The notes: generated by a model not told the origin, from the sequence alone. DNA of 64,000 nucleotides from Pelosinus baikalensis (GCF_020819555.1 NZ_JAJHJB010000001.1:62001-126000), one strand, 5' to 3'. Positions 8,467-17,415 are shown, counted from the stretch's first letter. Program-made: numbers and translations.

Positions 8467-9603
8467 CTATCCCTCTTTCTCCAGCCTGTCCGCCTGCTGC
8501 TGTGCATCCGCGATGCCGGCCGCGCCGGCCGCGCGGAAAAGCTTGAGCGCCAGTTCCTTGTTTTTCTGCACCACGTTGCCGGCCAGGTAGGCTTTGCCCA
8601 GCATATACTGGGCCAGCGGCTCGTTTTGGGCCGCCGCCGTTTTAAAAAGTGCAATCGCTGTTTTTTCGTCCTGCTCCACACCGCGTCCGGTGTAATACGC
8701 CGTTCCCAGCAGCGCCTGTGCCGCCGCATAGTCCTGACTGGCGGCCAGTTGCCACCAGCGGACGGCGGCCGCGTAGTCCTGGGCAACAAGGCGGCCCCAG
8801 AATGCATTGGTGCCTGCCTGCGTATAGAGTTCGGTCAGGGGCGTCTTTTCTGCTTCTTTTTTCCAGTCGAGGTTTTCGCCAAAGTCCAGCTTGGTGTCCG
8901 TCCCCTTCTGCCCAATTTTTTGAAGAAAGTCTTTCGCCTGCGGATTGCCCTGCTGCGCCGCCGTACGGAACCGCTTCACAGCCGCCGCTTTGTCCGCCGG
9001 CATGTTCGTTTTATAGCCGTCAATGCCCAGCAGCACTCTGGCCAGCGCCGATCCGTCCTGTTCGGCCCGCAGGTAACGCCGCTCGGCTTCCGCCGGGTTT
9101 TTCGGCCTACCGCCGAAACCTTCGGCATAGGCAAGCCCCACATAGGCGCCGGCGTCCGGATGGCCGCTGATGGAAGCCCTGCGCCACCACTCGACCGCCG
9201 CCTTATCGTCTGTGTCTACCTGGCGGCCGGTATAGTATGCGATGCCCAGGATATACTGTGCCTGGATGTCGCCGGCTTTGGCCATGGCCTCTACCTGCCC
9301 AAATGCCTCGTCGGCCGCCTGCTTGGCGGCGTCGGCTTTTTCCCTGGCCGCTTTTTTGGCTTCTTTTTTATTGACCGCCGGCTTTTCCGGCGATGCGCCG
9401 GGAATATCCACCTGTGGCGTTTTCGGCACTGCCGGCGGTTTGGCTTTTGCTTTCATTTTTTCTACCGCCGCCACTGCCGTACCGGCGACGGCAATTTTCT
9501 TTACGTCGTCCTGACTGATCTTTACCGCTTGCGCTTGAGGCAGTGCGGCCAGGACGACAATCACCGGCAGGAGTGCCGCCATCCATCGGGCTGCTTTTTT
9601 CAT
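8467..9603 (-). CDS. Exported Sel1-like repeat protein
   Basis: 378 residues. A cleavable signal peptide (about 1-26, ending LPQAQA) and then a Lys/Ala/Pro-rich linker (about 45-100) lead into about six Sel1 repeats (about 110-370); the units LGIAYYTGR, VGLAYAEGFGG, LLGTAYYTGRG and MLGKAYLAGN are typical. Sel1 proteins are solenoid adaptors. Export puts it in the periplasm or at the envelope, so in this operon it could link the injection machine to the envelope or act in protection; both are inference. GGAGGG precedes the ATG. It lies 25 bases downstream of the Hsp70-like gene. Confidence 0.8.
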   Translation of the reverse strand: MKKAARWMAALLPVIVVLAALPQAQAVKISQDDVKKIAVAGTAVAAVEKMKAKAKPPAVPKTPQVDIPGASPEKPAVNKKEAKKAAREKADAAKQAADEAFGQVEAMAKAGDIQAQYILGIAYYTGRQVDTDDKAAVEWWRRASISGHPDAGAYVGLAYAEGFGGRPKNPAEAERRYLRAEQDGSALARVLLGIDGYKTNMPADKAAAVKRFRTAAQQGNPQAKDFLQKIGQKGTDTKLDFGENLDWKKEAEKTPLTELYTQAGTNAFWGRLVAQDYAAAVRWWQLAASQDYAAAQALLGTAYYTGRGVEQDEKTAIALFKTAAAQNEPLAQYMLGKAYLAGNVVQKNKELALKLFRAAGAAGIADAQQQADRLEKEG

Positions 9604-9628
9604 CGGTACCCTCCTTATGCGTCGGTTG

Positions 9629-12268
9629 TCACTTTGTCCCGTCGAAGAAATTCTCCACCCAGGCGTCGCTTTCGAAGCTGAAGAACTGCGAGCGTCCCAG
9701 CATCAGGATTTCGCCGTCGCGATAGACCGGCAGGACGAGAAATCCCCAACGGCGCGGTTCTGTCCAGGCAAAGAACTTCACTTCGCGGTCGACAATGCTG
9801 TCGACGTCATCCTGCGGGATATTGACGCCATACACCTCGCAGATTTTTTCGTACTCCATCGCGCAAAATTCGCCCAATGTGCAGGCGTAGGTGAAATTAT
9901 AGCGCACCTTTTCGTTCATGTCCTTGAGATAGAGCTTCAGGGTCAGATCGTCCATATTGCGCGAGATATGACCGCAGCTTTTGCCCTTTTGCAGTCCGTG
10001 GATCAGGACAATTTCCCGGCCGGTATGCGTGTAGGCGGTGATACTATACGGCAGCGCCGGTGTACGGCTGGTGATTTTGACGTCGGCAAAGCCGTATTTT
10101 TTGTCTTTGAGGTACTTTAAGGCGCCGTCGATGCACGTCATTTTCAACTCGAAATCGTCGGAGAGATCGCCGGATTTGCGTTTGAATTTGATGGTCTTGC
10201 CCGGTACGAATTCTTTTAACGCGTCGCGGAAAATATCGATTTTGCAGGACTGGCCGGTAAGCTTGATCATGGTGTATTCATCAAGTTCGTGGCTGTCATA
10301 CATCTCGTCCATAAATTTGTGGATGACGCCGTAAATGTCGGCCCGCAGAATGAGCATGATGTCAAAGATGCTGAAATACACTTCGGGAAATTCCTTGACG
10401 GTTACGAGTTCTTTGCCCTGCATCGCCGTCAGTTTCCATTTGTCGACGAAGAGCATGGTGGCCGACGGTTCGCTCTTTTCGTGGCAGGACAGGCCGACGC
10501 GCAGCGTGCCCACTTTATTGTAGAATTCTTTTTTGATGCGCTCGGCGGTAGAAAAAAGAAAATAGAAATTGTTTTTCACCTTGTAGTAGTCGGTGCGGCT
10601 GAGCTTTTCCCAGTCGCGGAATTTCGTCGGCAAGAACGTTTCGGCTCCGGTGTAGGCGGCGTCGAATTGTTCGTAAATTTTATGCGGACCGTATTCGTCC
10701 ACATACCGGAACACGTCGAGGTCGAAGGTATTCAAAAGGTCGTTGATGTCCGGGATGTCCTCCTGACGGTCCCGCGGCGCAAGCGCTTTGCACAGCCGTA
10801 TTTTTAAAAGCTGCAGGATGCGGAAGGTCAGGTTGTTGCCGCCGAAGTCGGTATCGCCGTTTTCATAAGCGGTTTCGATGTCGATTTTATAGGAGACGCG
10901 CTGCGTGCTGACGCGAAAGCTGCAGGAGGATAAGTCGGTCGTGCCGCCGCCGCAGTCGATGATGAGCGCTTTATACGTCGTATTTTCCTGGGCGCTCTTT
11001 TGCGTGATCATTTCGGAGATGGTATTGTATAGCACGGCGATTCCCTCATCGAGCATATCGTCTTTTTCCACGGCGTATTCGGGCAGGATTTCGGCGAACA
11101 GCGCCTGAAACAGGTATTTTTGCTTGACGGGGCTGGAAATATGTACGGCCTGGATATCGCATTTGAAGCGGTTTTTCATGGCTTCGACAATATGGCGGAA
11201 ATACGCTTTTAGAATGTCCTTGCGTTTGACAAAAGCGCGCCGTCCCTGTTTGTCGATGATTTCCTCGCTCTTTTCATAGTCGCCGATCCAGCGCTTGATA
11301 TCGTAGAAAACGCAGAAGCCTTCGTCGATATAGCTGGAATTGGCCAGTTTTACGGCATCATAGCCGAACAGGTATTCCGGCTCCGTTCCGCCATTGATCG
11401 CCAGGACGCCGACCACGCTTGGCAGGAGCGTCGTCTCATGATAGTCCTGGGTGGTATCGTAGAATACGGCGTAATTGACGTCATTTTCCAGCAGGCCGAG
11501 CTGTCCCGGCTCCATGTCGGTGCGCTCGAAATAGAGGCTGTCCAAATACACGCCGGCCGTGGTACTCGTGGTGCCAAAGTCGATGGCAATCGGCATGGTA
11601 AGCGACACCGGCTTTTTCACCATAAAGTCTAAGAGCGGCACACGATAGACGATCAAGTGCTGCGGCATATAGGCGTAATCGCCGCTGTAAATGCGGTGCA
11701 GCATTTCGGAGTTTGCCTTGTTCATGCACAGCAGGCTGTAGTTCTTGATTTGGGCTTCGCTGCAGGGCAGTCCGGCCGCTTTGGTCAGATACAGGGATTC
11801 TTTGCCGCCGCCTTTCGTCTCGACATTCAGGATACCGCACAGGGTATTGTCGGCACTGACAATCAAGGCGTTCGTCCCGGCCAGTTTGGCATGATATTTG
11901 ATGGTCAGTTCGTCATAGTAGTCGAGGGACAGCCCTTCATAGACGACAATTTTGGCGCTGCAGTCCGGCCGGATGTCCGTTTCGTAGTGGATCTGAACCC
12001 TGGAAATCACGTTTTGCAAAGCCGCGTACCCTTCTTTATCATACGTTTTGATCAAAAGATTCTCATCCGCGCCGCGATACCGGAGAATGACGCGAATCAG
12101 ATCGTCCTTGTCGAGCGGGCTTACCACTCCGTGAATGATCTTTTCCCGCCGGCAGATTTCCCGGAGCTGATGCCCCGTCATCAGTTCCAGGTCGCGTTTA
12201 TAATAGCAGTTTTGCATTTTTTTGATCGCATTGCCATCAATATTCAAGGTATAACCGTATTTATCCAT
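9629..12268 (-). CDS. Hsp70/actin-fold ATPase with N-terminal SAP-like motif
   Basis: 879 residues. Residues about 29-64 look like a SAP-type helix-extended-helix (LMTGHQLREICRREK, then KDDLIRVIL). Residues about 226-450 carry the two phosphate loops of the Hsp70/actin superfamily: AIDFGTTSTT at 228-237 and IIDCGGGTTDLS at 436-447, with a VHISSPVKQ strand between. The C-terminal 350 residues are not recognised and have no classical DnaK substrate domain. It is therefore a dedicated ATPase rather than DnaK. A J-domain gene in the same operon is its natural partner. Since no ClpV is seen, it might assist assembly, recycling or effector loading; this is inference. The ATG has TGGAGG upstream. 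Confidence 0.82.
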   Translation of the reverse strand: MDKYGYTLNIDGNAIKKMQNCYYKRDLELMTGHQLREICRREKIIHGVVSPLDKDDLIRVILRYRGADENLLIKTYDKEGYAALQNVISRVQIHYETDIRPDCSAKIVVYEGLSLDYYDELTIKYHAKLAGTNALIVSADNTLCGILNVETKGGGKESLYLTKAAGLPCSEAQIKNYSLLCMNKANSEMLHRIYSGDYAYMPQHLIVYRVPLLDFMVKKPVSLTMPIAIDFGTTSTTAGVYLDSLYFERTDMEPGQLGLLENDVNYAVFYDTTQDYHETTLLPSVVGVLAINGGTEPEYLFGYDAVKLANSSYIDEGFCVFYDIKRWIGDYEKSEEIIDKQGRRAFVKRKDILKAYFRHIVEAMKNRFKCDIQAVHISSPVKQKYLFQALFAEILPEYAVEKDDMLDEGIAVLYNTISEMITQKSAQENTTYKALIIDCGGGTTDLSSCSFRVSTQRVSYKIDIETAYENGDTDFGGNNLTFRILQLLKIRLCKALAPRDRQEDIPDINDLLNTFDLDVFRYVDEYGPHKIYEQFDAAYTGAETFLPTKFRDWEKLSRTDYYKVKNNFYFLFSTAERIKKEFYNKVGTLRVGLSCHEKSEPSATMLFVDKWKLTAMQGKELVTVKEFPEVYFSIFDIMLILRADIYGVIHKFMDEMYDSHELDEYTMIKLTGQSCKIDIFRDALKEFVPGKTIKFKRKSGDLSDDFELKMTCIDGALKYLKDKKYGFADVKITSRTPALPYSITAYTHTGREIVLIHGLQKGKSCGHISRNMDDLTLKLYLKDMNEKVRYNFTYACTLGEFCAMEYEKICEVYGVNIPQDDVDSIVDREVKFFAWTEPRRWGFLVLPVYRDGEILMLGRSQFFSFESDAWVENFFDGTK

Positions 12269-12342
12269 AAAGTATAGCCTCCATAAGAGCAGACTTGGGA
12301 CTTGAGCGAAACCATCTGTTCCCGCTCAGGGTCTGACGTCGG

Positions 12343-14328
12343 TTACTGCGGCAGCGCCGACATAATCGCGGCGTCGGCGTCGATTCGGTCAAGGATGGTC
12401 TTGATCTCGTCCGCTTTCGCCTGGTTGCCAAGCGCCAGGTAGAGCTGCTGCGCTTGGCGGTACGCCTGTTTGGCGGCCGTGTATTCTTTCTGCGCGTAGA
12501 GTTCGCCGGCCTGGGCTTGTGCCGCCGCGGCGTCGGCCCTTTGCTGGTCGAGCGCTTGTTGCTTGGCGGTCACATTTTGCAGTTTGCCGCTGAGGATGGC
12601 GCTCTGGGCCGTATCGCCGAGCGCGGTGTACTGAGCCAGCGCCGCGTTGTAGCTGGCCGCCGCCCCGATGTAGTCGGCGTTCGCGAACGCGGCGTCACCC
12701 TGTCCGGCGAGGGCGGCGGCGGCCGTATACTCGGCAGCGTGTTTTTCCGCTTCTTTTTGCGCTGCTGCCGCCGCTTTGCCTCTGGCCTGACCGAGCTTGT
12801 CAAGCGCCGCCAGTGCTTCTTTTTTGCCGTCGGCGTGGTAGTGTACCGCTGCCAGAGAGCGCGCGGCCAGGTATCTCTGTTCGGCCATATCCAGATCGCC
12901 GTACTCTGAGAGCGTGTCACCCTGGGTGATCAGATCACTGATATCGCCGGTTAACCTTTGTTTGTCTTTCTTTTCCTGTTCGTCTTTTTGCTTTTGTTTG
13001 GCGTCGTACAGTTTGTCGAGTGCGGCCTGCGCCTGTACTTTGCCGTCGGCGGCGTGGATTTTGGCAGCAAATGCTTTGGCCCGCAAGTAGTACACTTCCG
13101 CCTGGCCGAGGTCGCCTTGTTCCATAGCTTTGTCGCCGAGATTGATGAAGTCGGCTACCGTCAGGTTGTCTTCGGCGCTCGAAATCCGGCGGTTGATGTA
13201 CGCCTCGCCGAGTTTATCGGCGTAGCGGGACCGTTCCAGTGCCGTCTGATAGCCTTGATACGCATCGTCGAATTTCTGGTTCTGGTAGGCATCGTCAGCC
13301 GTGATCACGCTTTCAATCAGCCGCAGATAGTTATTAAGCTGCTGGATTTTTTCCTTGTCTTTGAGATTTTCCGCCTGCTGCAGGGCTTTTTTCACTTCTT
13401 CCCGGGCCCGGATGTAGTTGTTGTCCTGGATGCAGGCAATGGTGCTGTCCGCCCTGAGGTTCATTTCGTCCACTTTGTCTTTGTGCCGGCTGTACAGGAC
13501 GTAGGCAATAATACTCACAATGAGGAGCACAATAAGGACAATAATCGCTATCTTGATTATGCGTTTACGACGGCGATCGCGGTTGGGGTCTGTGAAGATT
13601 TTGTTGATAAAGACGGCCGCCATCGTGTAATTGTCAAGGTCCGGCGGCTGCTTCGACAGCAGCATGTCTTCGGTGTTGTTCAGCGGTTCCTGGGGATCGT
13701 CGGTCGTCTCGGAAAAGATGTCGTCGATGTCGGCCTCGTCAAGGTTTTCCCAGATGCCGCGCGTATACAGCACGGCGATGTCGCCGTTCATGAGCTTCAG
13801 CTTGCCGGATATGTGCGGACGGAAGTCTTTTTCCTGTCCGAGATAGGTATAGAGGTTATGCCTCTCTTCGTGTCTTGACAGCACGTTGGGCGTAATTTCG
13901 TCTTTTTCGACCAGGTCCTGGCTTAAGGACATGTCCTTTGATTTTGTATTCAGCGTGCCGTCGCGATACAGGCGGAAGCGCGTGTTGCCGGCGGCAGCGT
14001 AGCGTACGGCTTCATAGTCGGTGACAATCACGGTTACCGAGGCCTTGAGCACTTCGCGGCCATTCGCCTGCAGAAGATCGCGGTTGGCGCTTTCCAGGCA
14101 GGCGCGCAAGGTCCGCCGCGTCAGTGACGGACGTTCCTGAAAGTGCAGGATGACGCTCTCGACCGCCTTTTGGGCGCTTTCCGACTGCGCCAGGTCCGTA
14201 ATGCCGTCGGCAATGACGTAACAGGCGTAGTCGTCGAGTTCGACGAAGGCAAAATAGTCGTTGTTCGTCAGCGCCGCCCCGGCTTCCGATATAAATGCGG
14301 TTTTAAATTCACTGTTCAGCTTTTTCAT
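12343..14328 (-). CDS. Degenerate PP2C phosphatase, transmembrane, with helical/TPR-like domain
   Basis: 661 residues from the ATG at 14328 (AGGGGG five bases upstream); an in-frame ATG 15 codons earlier lacks a ribosome site. Residues 1-240 have the PP2C order but altered metal-site motifs: ADGITD at 40-45 instead of DGMGG, YTRGIWE at 188-194 instead of SDGIxE; DN at 232-233 is kept. One membrane segment spans about 257-280 after an Arg-rich stretch. The remaining 380 residues are Ala/Gln-rich helical repeats (AEQRYLAARSLA, AEVYYLRAKAFA), TPR-like and probably outside the cytoplasm. The phosphatase site looks impaired, so it may sense phospho-substrates or be weakly active. It is coupled to the next phosphatase gene. 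Confidence 0.78.
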   Translation of the reverse strand: MKKLNSEFKTAFISEAGAALTNNDYFAFVELDDYACYVIADGITDLAQSESAQKAVESVILHFQERPSLTRRTLRACLESANRDLLQANGREVLKASVTVIVTDYEAVRYAAAGNTRFRLYRDGTLNTKSKDMSLSQDLVEKDEITPNVLSRHEERHNLYTYLGQEKDFRPHISGKLKLMNGDIAVLYTRGIWENLDEADIDDIFSETTDDPQEPLNNTEDMLLSKQPPDLDNYTMAAVFINKIFTDPNRDRRRKRIIKIAIIVLIVLLIVSIIAYVLYSRHKDKVDEMNLRADSTIACIQDNNYIRAREEVKKALQQAENLKDKEKIQQLNNYLRLIESVITADDAYQNQKFDDAYQGYQTALERSRYADKLGEAYINRRISSAEDNLTVADFINLGDKAMEQGDLGQAEVYYLRAKAFAAKIHAADGKVQAQAALDKLYDAKQKQKDEQEKKDKQRLTGDISDLITQGDTLSEYGDLDMAEQRYLAARSLAAVHYHADGKKEALAALDKLGQARGKAAAAAQKEAEKHAAEYTAAAALAGQGDAAFANADYIGAAASYNAALAQYTALGDTAQSAILSGKLQNVTAKQQALDQQRADAAAAQAQAGELYAQKEYTAAKQAYRQAQQLYLALGNQAKADEIKTILDRIDADAAIMSALPQ

Positions 14329-14376
14329 AGAATCCCCCTGTATGGACGTTGGACGCTGGATTTTGGCTGCCAAAGT

Positions 14377-15192
14377 CTAACATCTATAGATAACAATGCT
14401 GGCGTTGTCTTTGTCAGGCAATCTGCTGCGGTTAACGCGTTCGATAATCCGGAGCGCCTGCTGCTGCGCATCCCGGCCTTGCGCAAGCTCGTGCTCGATC
14501 TCGCGCCAAAGCAGCGTCTCGTAGATGCCGTCGCTGATAAGGACAACGGCGTCGCCGGCGCGCAGCGGCAGCGGCTGGCTGAAGAATTCAATGTCTTTAA
14601 AGCCGTCCTGACCGACGAAGTTATACAGACGGTGCCGGTTCAAGAGCTCGATCGCGCTTTCCTTTGCCAGACTTCCTTGCAGGTATTTCTGCTGGGCCAG
14701 CACACCAATGGTATGGCCTTCGCTGACCGGCACGAGGTCGCCGCCGTGATAGACGGCGATTTTGATATTGCCGACGAGCGCGTAGTAGAGCGTATGGTCG
14801 GCAATGAGGGCCGCGGCGACGCTGGCCGAGCCGCGCCCGTCTTCCACCTTGTTCAATATAGCACGATTGGCTGCATGAAAGGCTTTGCGGAAGTAATACT
14901 GCGGTTTTTCAAACGCCTTATATTCTTTAAATAAGTCCACGAACGTCTCCACGGCGATGCGCCCGGCGATTTTGCCGCCGTATTTCCTGCCCATGCCGTC
15001 GGCCAGCACCAGCAGGGTTCCCGTCTGATTTGCCAGAACGCCGTAATTGTCTTCCTGTACTTCGCGGTCGCCGATGGTCATGCACTGACCCACTCTGGTA
15101 TTGCGGGCAGGCGTAAGCGTCATCCGCTTAATGACCAGGGCAATCACCGCTATGGACAGCACGAGGATAAGGGCAGCCGGTGCATGGATCAT
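14377..15192 (-). CDS. Membrane-anchored PP2C Ser/Thr phosphatase
   Basis: 271 residues. An N-terminal membrane anchor (about 5-22) precedes a complete PP2C domain: EDN at 47-49, ADGMGRKYGG at 64-73, SDGIYE at 220-225 and DN at 262-263, so the metal ligands are present and the enzyme should be active. It overlaps the stop of the FHA gene by 4 bases (ATGA), implying translational coupling. PP2C-FHA pairs control T6SS firing in the threonine phosphorylation pathway of proteobacteria; the same logic is likely here, but no kinase lies in the window. Confidence 0.88.
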   Translation of the reverse strand: MIHAPAALILVLSIAVIALVIKRMTLTPARNTRVGQCMTIGDREVQEDNYGVLANQTGTLLVLADGMGRKYGGKIAGRIAVETFVDLFKEYKAFEKPQYYFRKAFHAANRAILNKVEDGRGSASVAAALIADHTLYYALVGNIKIAVYHGGDLVPVSEGHTIGVLAQQKYLQGSLAKESAIELLNRHRLYNFVGQDGFKDIEFFSQPLPLRAGDAVVLISDGIYETLLWREIEHELAQGRDAQQQALRIIERVNRSRLPDKDNASIVIYRC

Positions 15193-15734
15193 GCTCTTGC
15201 TCCCGCAGCGCTGTTTTCCGTATCTTTCGGCTTCTTCACATCTTCCCAGTTAAATTGCTCGCCACAGAACGGGATAAAGAGGAATTTGCTGTCGCCCAGT
15301 TCGATGACATCATATGTATTTAACACTTTCGGCGTATAGACGGCGTCGCCCTGAAGGTAGACGATGCCGTTCGATTCGCCCGGCAAGAGCACCATTTCTT
15401 TTTTCTTGGGGTCAAAAACGATGATGCCGTGATTACGGCGCGAAATTTTGTTGTCACCGAGAATCTGAATGTCCATATCGTCAGCGCGGCCGATAAAGTT
15501 TTTGCCGTTCTTAATCTTGTAGTCCTTGCCCTGCCGCGGCCCCGAAATACAAACGATCCAGCCGCAGACAGGCTGCACGTCTTCTAAAAACAGCAGTTCT
15601 TCCACATCTACGTCCGTCTGGCCGGTTTCCTTTTTTTCTTTGGTAGCCGTCTCGATATTGCAGTACGGGCAGACGGTTCCGTAGCGACGGGAACTAAACA
15701 TATGCCCGTTTTGGCAGCGAATTAAATTGCTCAT
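15189..15734 (-). CDS. FHA protein with N-terminal zinc-ribbon
   Basis: 181 residues. The N-terminus carries a ribbon of four possible zinc ligands (C8-x-x-H11 in CQNGHMF, CPYC at 22-25). An FHA domain covers about 60-165, with IGRADD, then ISRRNHG (the Ser and His of the phosphothreonine pocket) and a degenerate SNG turn. It is soluble, and would bind a phospho-Thr partner produced by an unseen kinase and removed by the neighbouring PP2C. The start has GAAGGAA upstream. A structured 77-nt repeat lies directly before the gene. Confidence 0.87.
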   Translation of the reverse strand: MSNLIRCQNGHMFSSRRYGTVCPYCNIETATKEKKETGQTDVDVEELLFLEDVQPVCGWIVCISGPRQGKDYKIKNGKNFIGRADDMDIQILGDNKISRRNHGIIVFDPKKKEMVLLPGESNGIVYLQGDAVYTPKVLNTYDVIELGDSKFLFIPFCGEQFNWEDVKKPKDTENSAAGARA

Positions 15735-15758
15735 ACGATTCCTTCTTTCTCTAATGTT

Positions 15759-15835
15759 TTATCCGATGACTAATCCGCTCTAAGGCTCCCGTCTTGGTAT
15801 AAGCGGGAGTTAAGAGCGGCTAACTCCCTGGATAA
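15759..15835 (-). repeat. 77-nt two-hairpin dispersed element, copy 1 (in the island)
   Basis: Read on the minus strand, it begins TTATCC and ends GGATAA, which pair as a closing stem. Inside is CCGCTCT..CTCCCG / CGGGAG..AGAGCGG, a perfect two-part stem, then a second small hairpin around TCATC. A second copy of exactly 77 nt lies at 28047-28123 with the same architecture. It occupies most of the 153-base gap between the two FHA genes and is in the untranslated leader of the zinc-ribbon FHA gene. Confidence 0.7.
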
Positions 15836-15887
15836 TTCCGACTAACATTCAAAAGAGTGTAAAACGTCTCTCGAATCAAGTCTCCAT

Positions 15888-16433
15888 TTATCTTGCCAGC
15901 AGTTTGGTCAGGCCGACGATGATGACGTCGCCCGCGTCCAGCTTGCACGGCTGGTCGGCGGCAAGCTTGTATTTCCGATCGTCGACTTTTTTTTGCAGCA
16001 CGACTCCGTTTTTCGAGCCCAGATCTTCGATGTACCAGTGGTTGTTGGCGTAATTTAAAACCGCATGCTCGATGTCGATCATCGAGGCGTAGACGCTCTG
16101 GTTCAGGTTAATATCCACATGGTTTTCTTTGATGTCCTTGCCGATTACCAGGGCCGTCTTGCCGAACATATCCCAGGCAGCAATGGGTTTTTCCTCTTCA
16201 TTGAGGAGTAACAGTTCCGTGATAGCACCACCCTCCGGAACCGGCGTTTCCTGCACTGCCCGCTCTTTGGTGGCGGCCGTCAGATAAAAGACCAGGAAGG
16301 TGATAAAGCCGCTGCCGGCGCAAACGGCAATATATAAACTGATGGGCGCGTCTTCCATCCCGTACAGTGCAATCAGAACGACCAGACCACACAGGATCGC
16401 GATGGCCAGATCGATATTTTTTTTCTTGTCCAT
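15888..16433 (-). CDS. Membrane FHA-domain protein
   Basis: 181 residues. Two N-terminal membrane segments (about 7-25 and 30-52) are followed by a linker and an FHA domain (about 90-180): ALVIGKD, SMIDIEHAVL (Ser and His of the phosphopeptide pocket), EDLGSKNGV. The FHA domain would face the cytoplasm. A GGAGGTG ribosome site precedes the ATG; the gene begins 12 bases after the J-domain gene. It is likely to recruit phosphorylated components of the system to the inner membrane; inferred. Confidence 0.87.
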   Translation of the reverse strand: MDKKKNIDLAIAILCGLVVLIALYGMEDAPISLYIAVCAGSGFITFLVFYLTAATKERAVQETPVPEGGAITELLLLNEEEKPIAAWDMFGKTALVIGKDIKENHVDINLNQSVYASMIDIEHAVLNYANNHWYIEDLGSKNGVVLQKKVDDRKYKLAADQPCKLDAGDVIIVGLTKLLAR

Positions 16434-16445
16434 TGATACACCTCC

Positions 16446-16898
16446 TCACTTTTTGAAGTCGGAAAAGAAGCTTTCGAACATGGCTGTCGTATCGAGCGGG
16501 TTTTTCTTTTTTTTGGCGTTGACGTTGAGTTTTTCCTCGCGCGTAACCTTGCCCGTCTGCGGATCGAAGCCGAAGTAACGTTCAAAGCTGCCTTGCATGC
16601 CTTGCGCCATATTGGCAATGTCAAACGCGCCGCCGGCCGGCGCGCCGGCGGACTGCCGCCGGGGCTCTTCTGCCGCCGCGGCCGTTTTTTGCGCTGCCTC
16701 ATCGTAGGACCGGCGCGCCTGTTTGTCGCTTAGAATCCGGTAGGCTTCGCCGACCTCCTTGAATTTTTGCCCCGCCGCCGGATTGTTCCGGTTGACGTCC
16801 GGATGATATTTTTTGGCAAGTTTCCGGTACGCCTTTTTGATCTCGTCTTCGCCAGCGTCCTTTGACACTCCCAATATTGCATAAGGATTCAGATTCAT
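16446..16898 (-). CDS. Short J-domain (DnaJ-like) co-chaperone
   Basis: 150 residues. An N-terminal J-domain (about 1-68) has NPYAILGV, the catalytic HPD in KKYHPDVNR and the EAYRILSD helix. The rest is an Ala/Gly-rich linker and a short Lys-rich tail; the zinc and substrate domains of DnaJ are absent. It should stimulate a specific Hsp70, most likely the ATPase encoded downstream in the same operon. The ribosome site is weak, and a terminator-like hairpin lies just upstream, suggesting lower expression than the tube genes. Confidence 0.88.
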   Translation of the reverse strand: MNLNPYAILGVSKDAGEDEIKKAYRKLAKKYHPDVNRNNPAAGQKFKEVGEAYRILSDKQARRSYDEAAQKTAAAAEEPRRQSAGAPAGGAFDIANMAQGMQGSFERYFGFDPQTGKVTREEKLNVNAKKKKNPLDTTAMFESFFSDFKK

Positions 16899-16928
16899 TT
16901 TGTCACTCGCTTTCGTCAGTCAATTTAG

Positions 16929-16960
16929 AAAAGGCGTGTCCGACCGGGACACGCCTTTTC
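16929..16960 (-). terminator. Hairpin terminator after the second tube gene
   Basis: A perfect stem, AAAAGGCGTGTC against GACACGCCTTTT with a GGGCCG-type loop, lies between the tube and J-domain genes. In the minus direction it ends in CTTTTCTAAATT. The stem is very strong but the T-run is short, so partial termination is likely, giving more sheath and tube than downstream products. Confidence 0.6.
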
Positions 16961-16967
16961 GATTGCA

Positions 16968-17393
16968 TTAGGCAGGGTATCCGCCTTCTACGGTAACGTT
17001 CGCTAACTTGTCCTTCTTCTGCCGGAGCGCCAGCGTGAAGGTGCCTGTGCCGTCCACATCGCCGTATTTTTCTTGGTAATCGACGACAAACGCATTGGGA
17101 AAGTGGTATTTTCGTTCGATTACGCCTGCCGCGGTCAGTTCGATGGTGACTTTGCGGTAGCAGTCGGCTTTTTCCGCCGGTACGACGGACCACAATGCCA
17201 TTTTGCGCGTGCTGTCGTCGGGGTCGCCGTCGGTGGCGGCGAGAATTTTACCGATGATGACGAGGCCTGTGCCCACGTCTTTGGTGCGCGCATTGGAGTC
17301 GAGTGGAATTTCCGTCGTGAATTGTACGCTTTTGGTGCATTCCGGCGGAATGTCAAACGGTTCCTGTCCTTCGATTTTGATTCTAAATGCCAT
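16968..17393 (-). CDS. Hcp-like tube protein 2
   Basis: 141 residues, beta-rich, with no signal peptide. It shares with the preceding gene the pattern DSNARxxDVxxxL.I.GK at about 33-52, AEKADCYR, and a C-terminal PNAFVVDYQEKYGD..GTFTLALRQKKDK strand pair. This arrangement, size and position next to the sheath match Hcp and phage tail-tube (gp19) proteins, which stack as hexamer rings inside the sheath. Ribosome site GGAAGG. Two tube genes in one operon suggest a specialised ring, for example at the spike end or for cargo. Confidence 0.72.
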   Translation of the reverse strand: MAFRIKIEGQEPFDIPPECTKSVQFTTEIPLDSNARTKDVGTGLVIIGKILAATDGDPDDSTRKMALWSVVPAEKADCYRKVTIELTAAGVIERKYHFPNAFVVDYQEKYGDVDGTGTFTLALRQKKDKLANVTVEGGYPA

Positions 17394-17415
17394 ATTGTTT
17401 CACCCTTCCTTTCGC

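Noticed and set aside
9629..12268. Annotation of the Hsp70-like protein as DnaK
   Set aside because: It has the ATPase loops but starts them at residue 228, lacks the DnaK linker and substrate domain, and sits in a secretion operon.
12343..14328. Calling the 661-aa protein a Ser/Thr kinase because of its membrane-spanning layout
   Set aside because: The N-terminal part follows the PP2C motif order and has no kinase glycine loop or HRD/DFG motifs.
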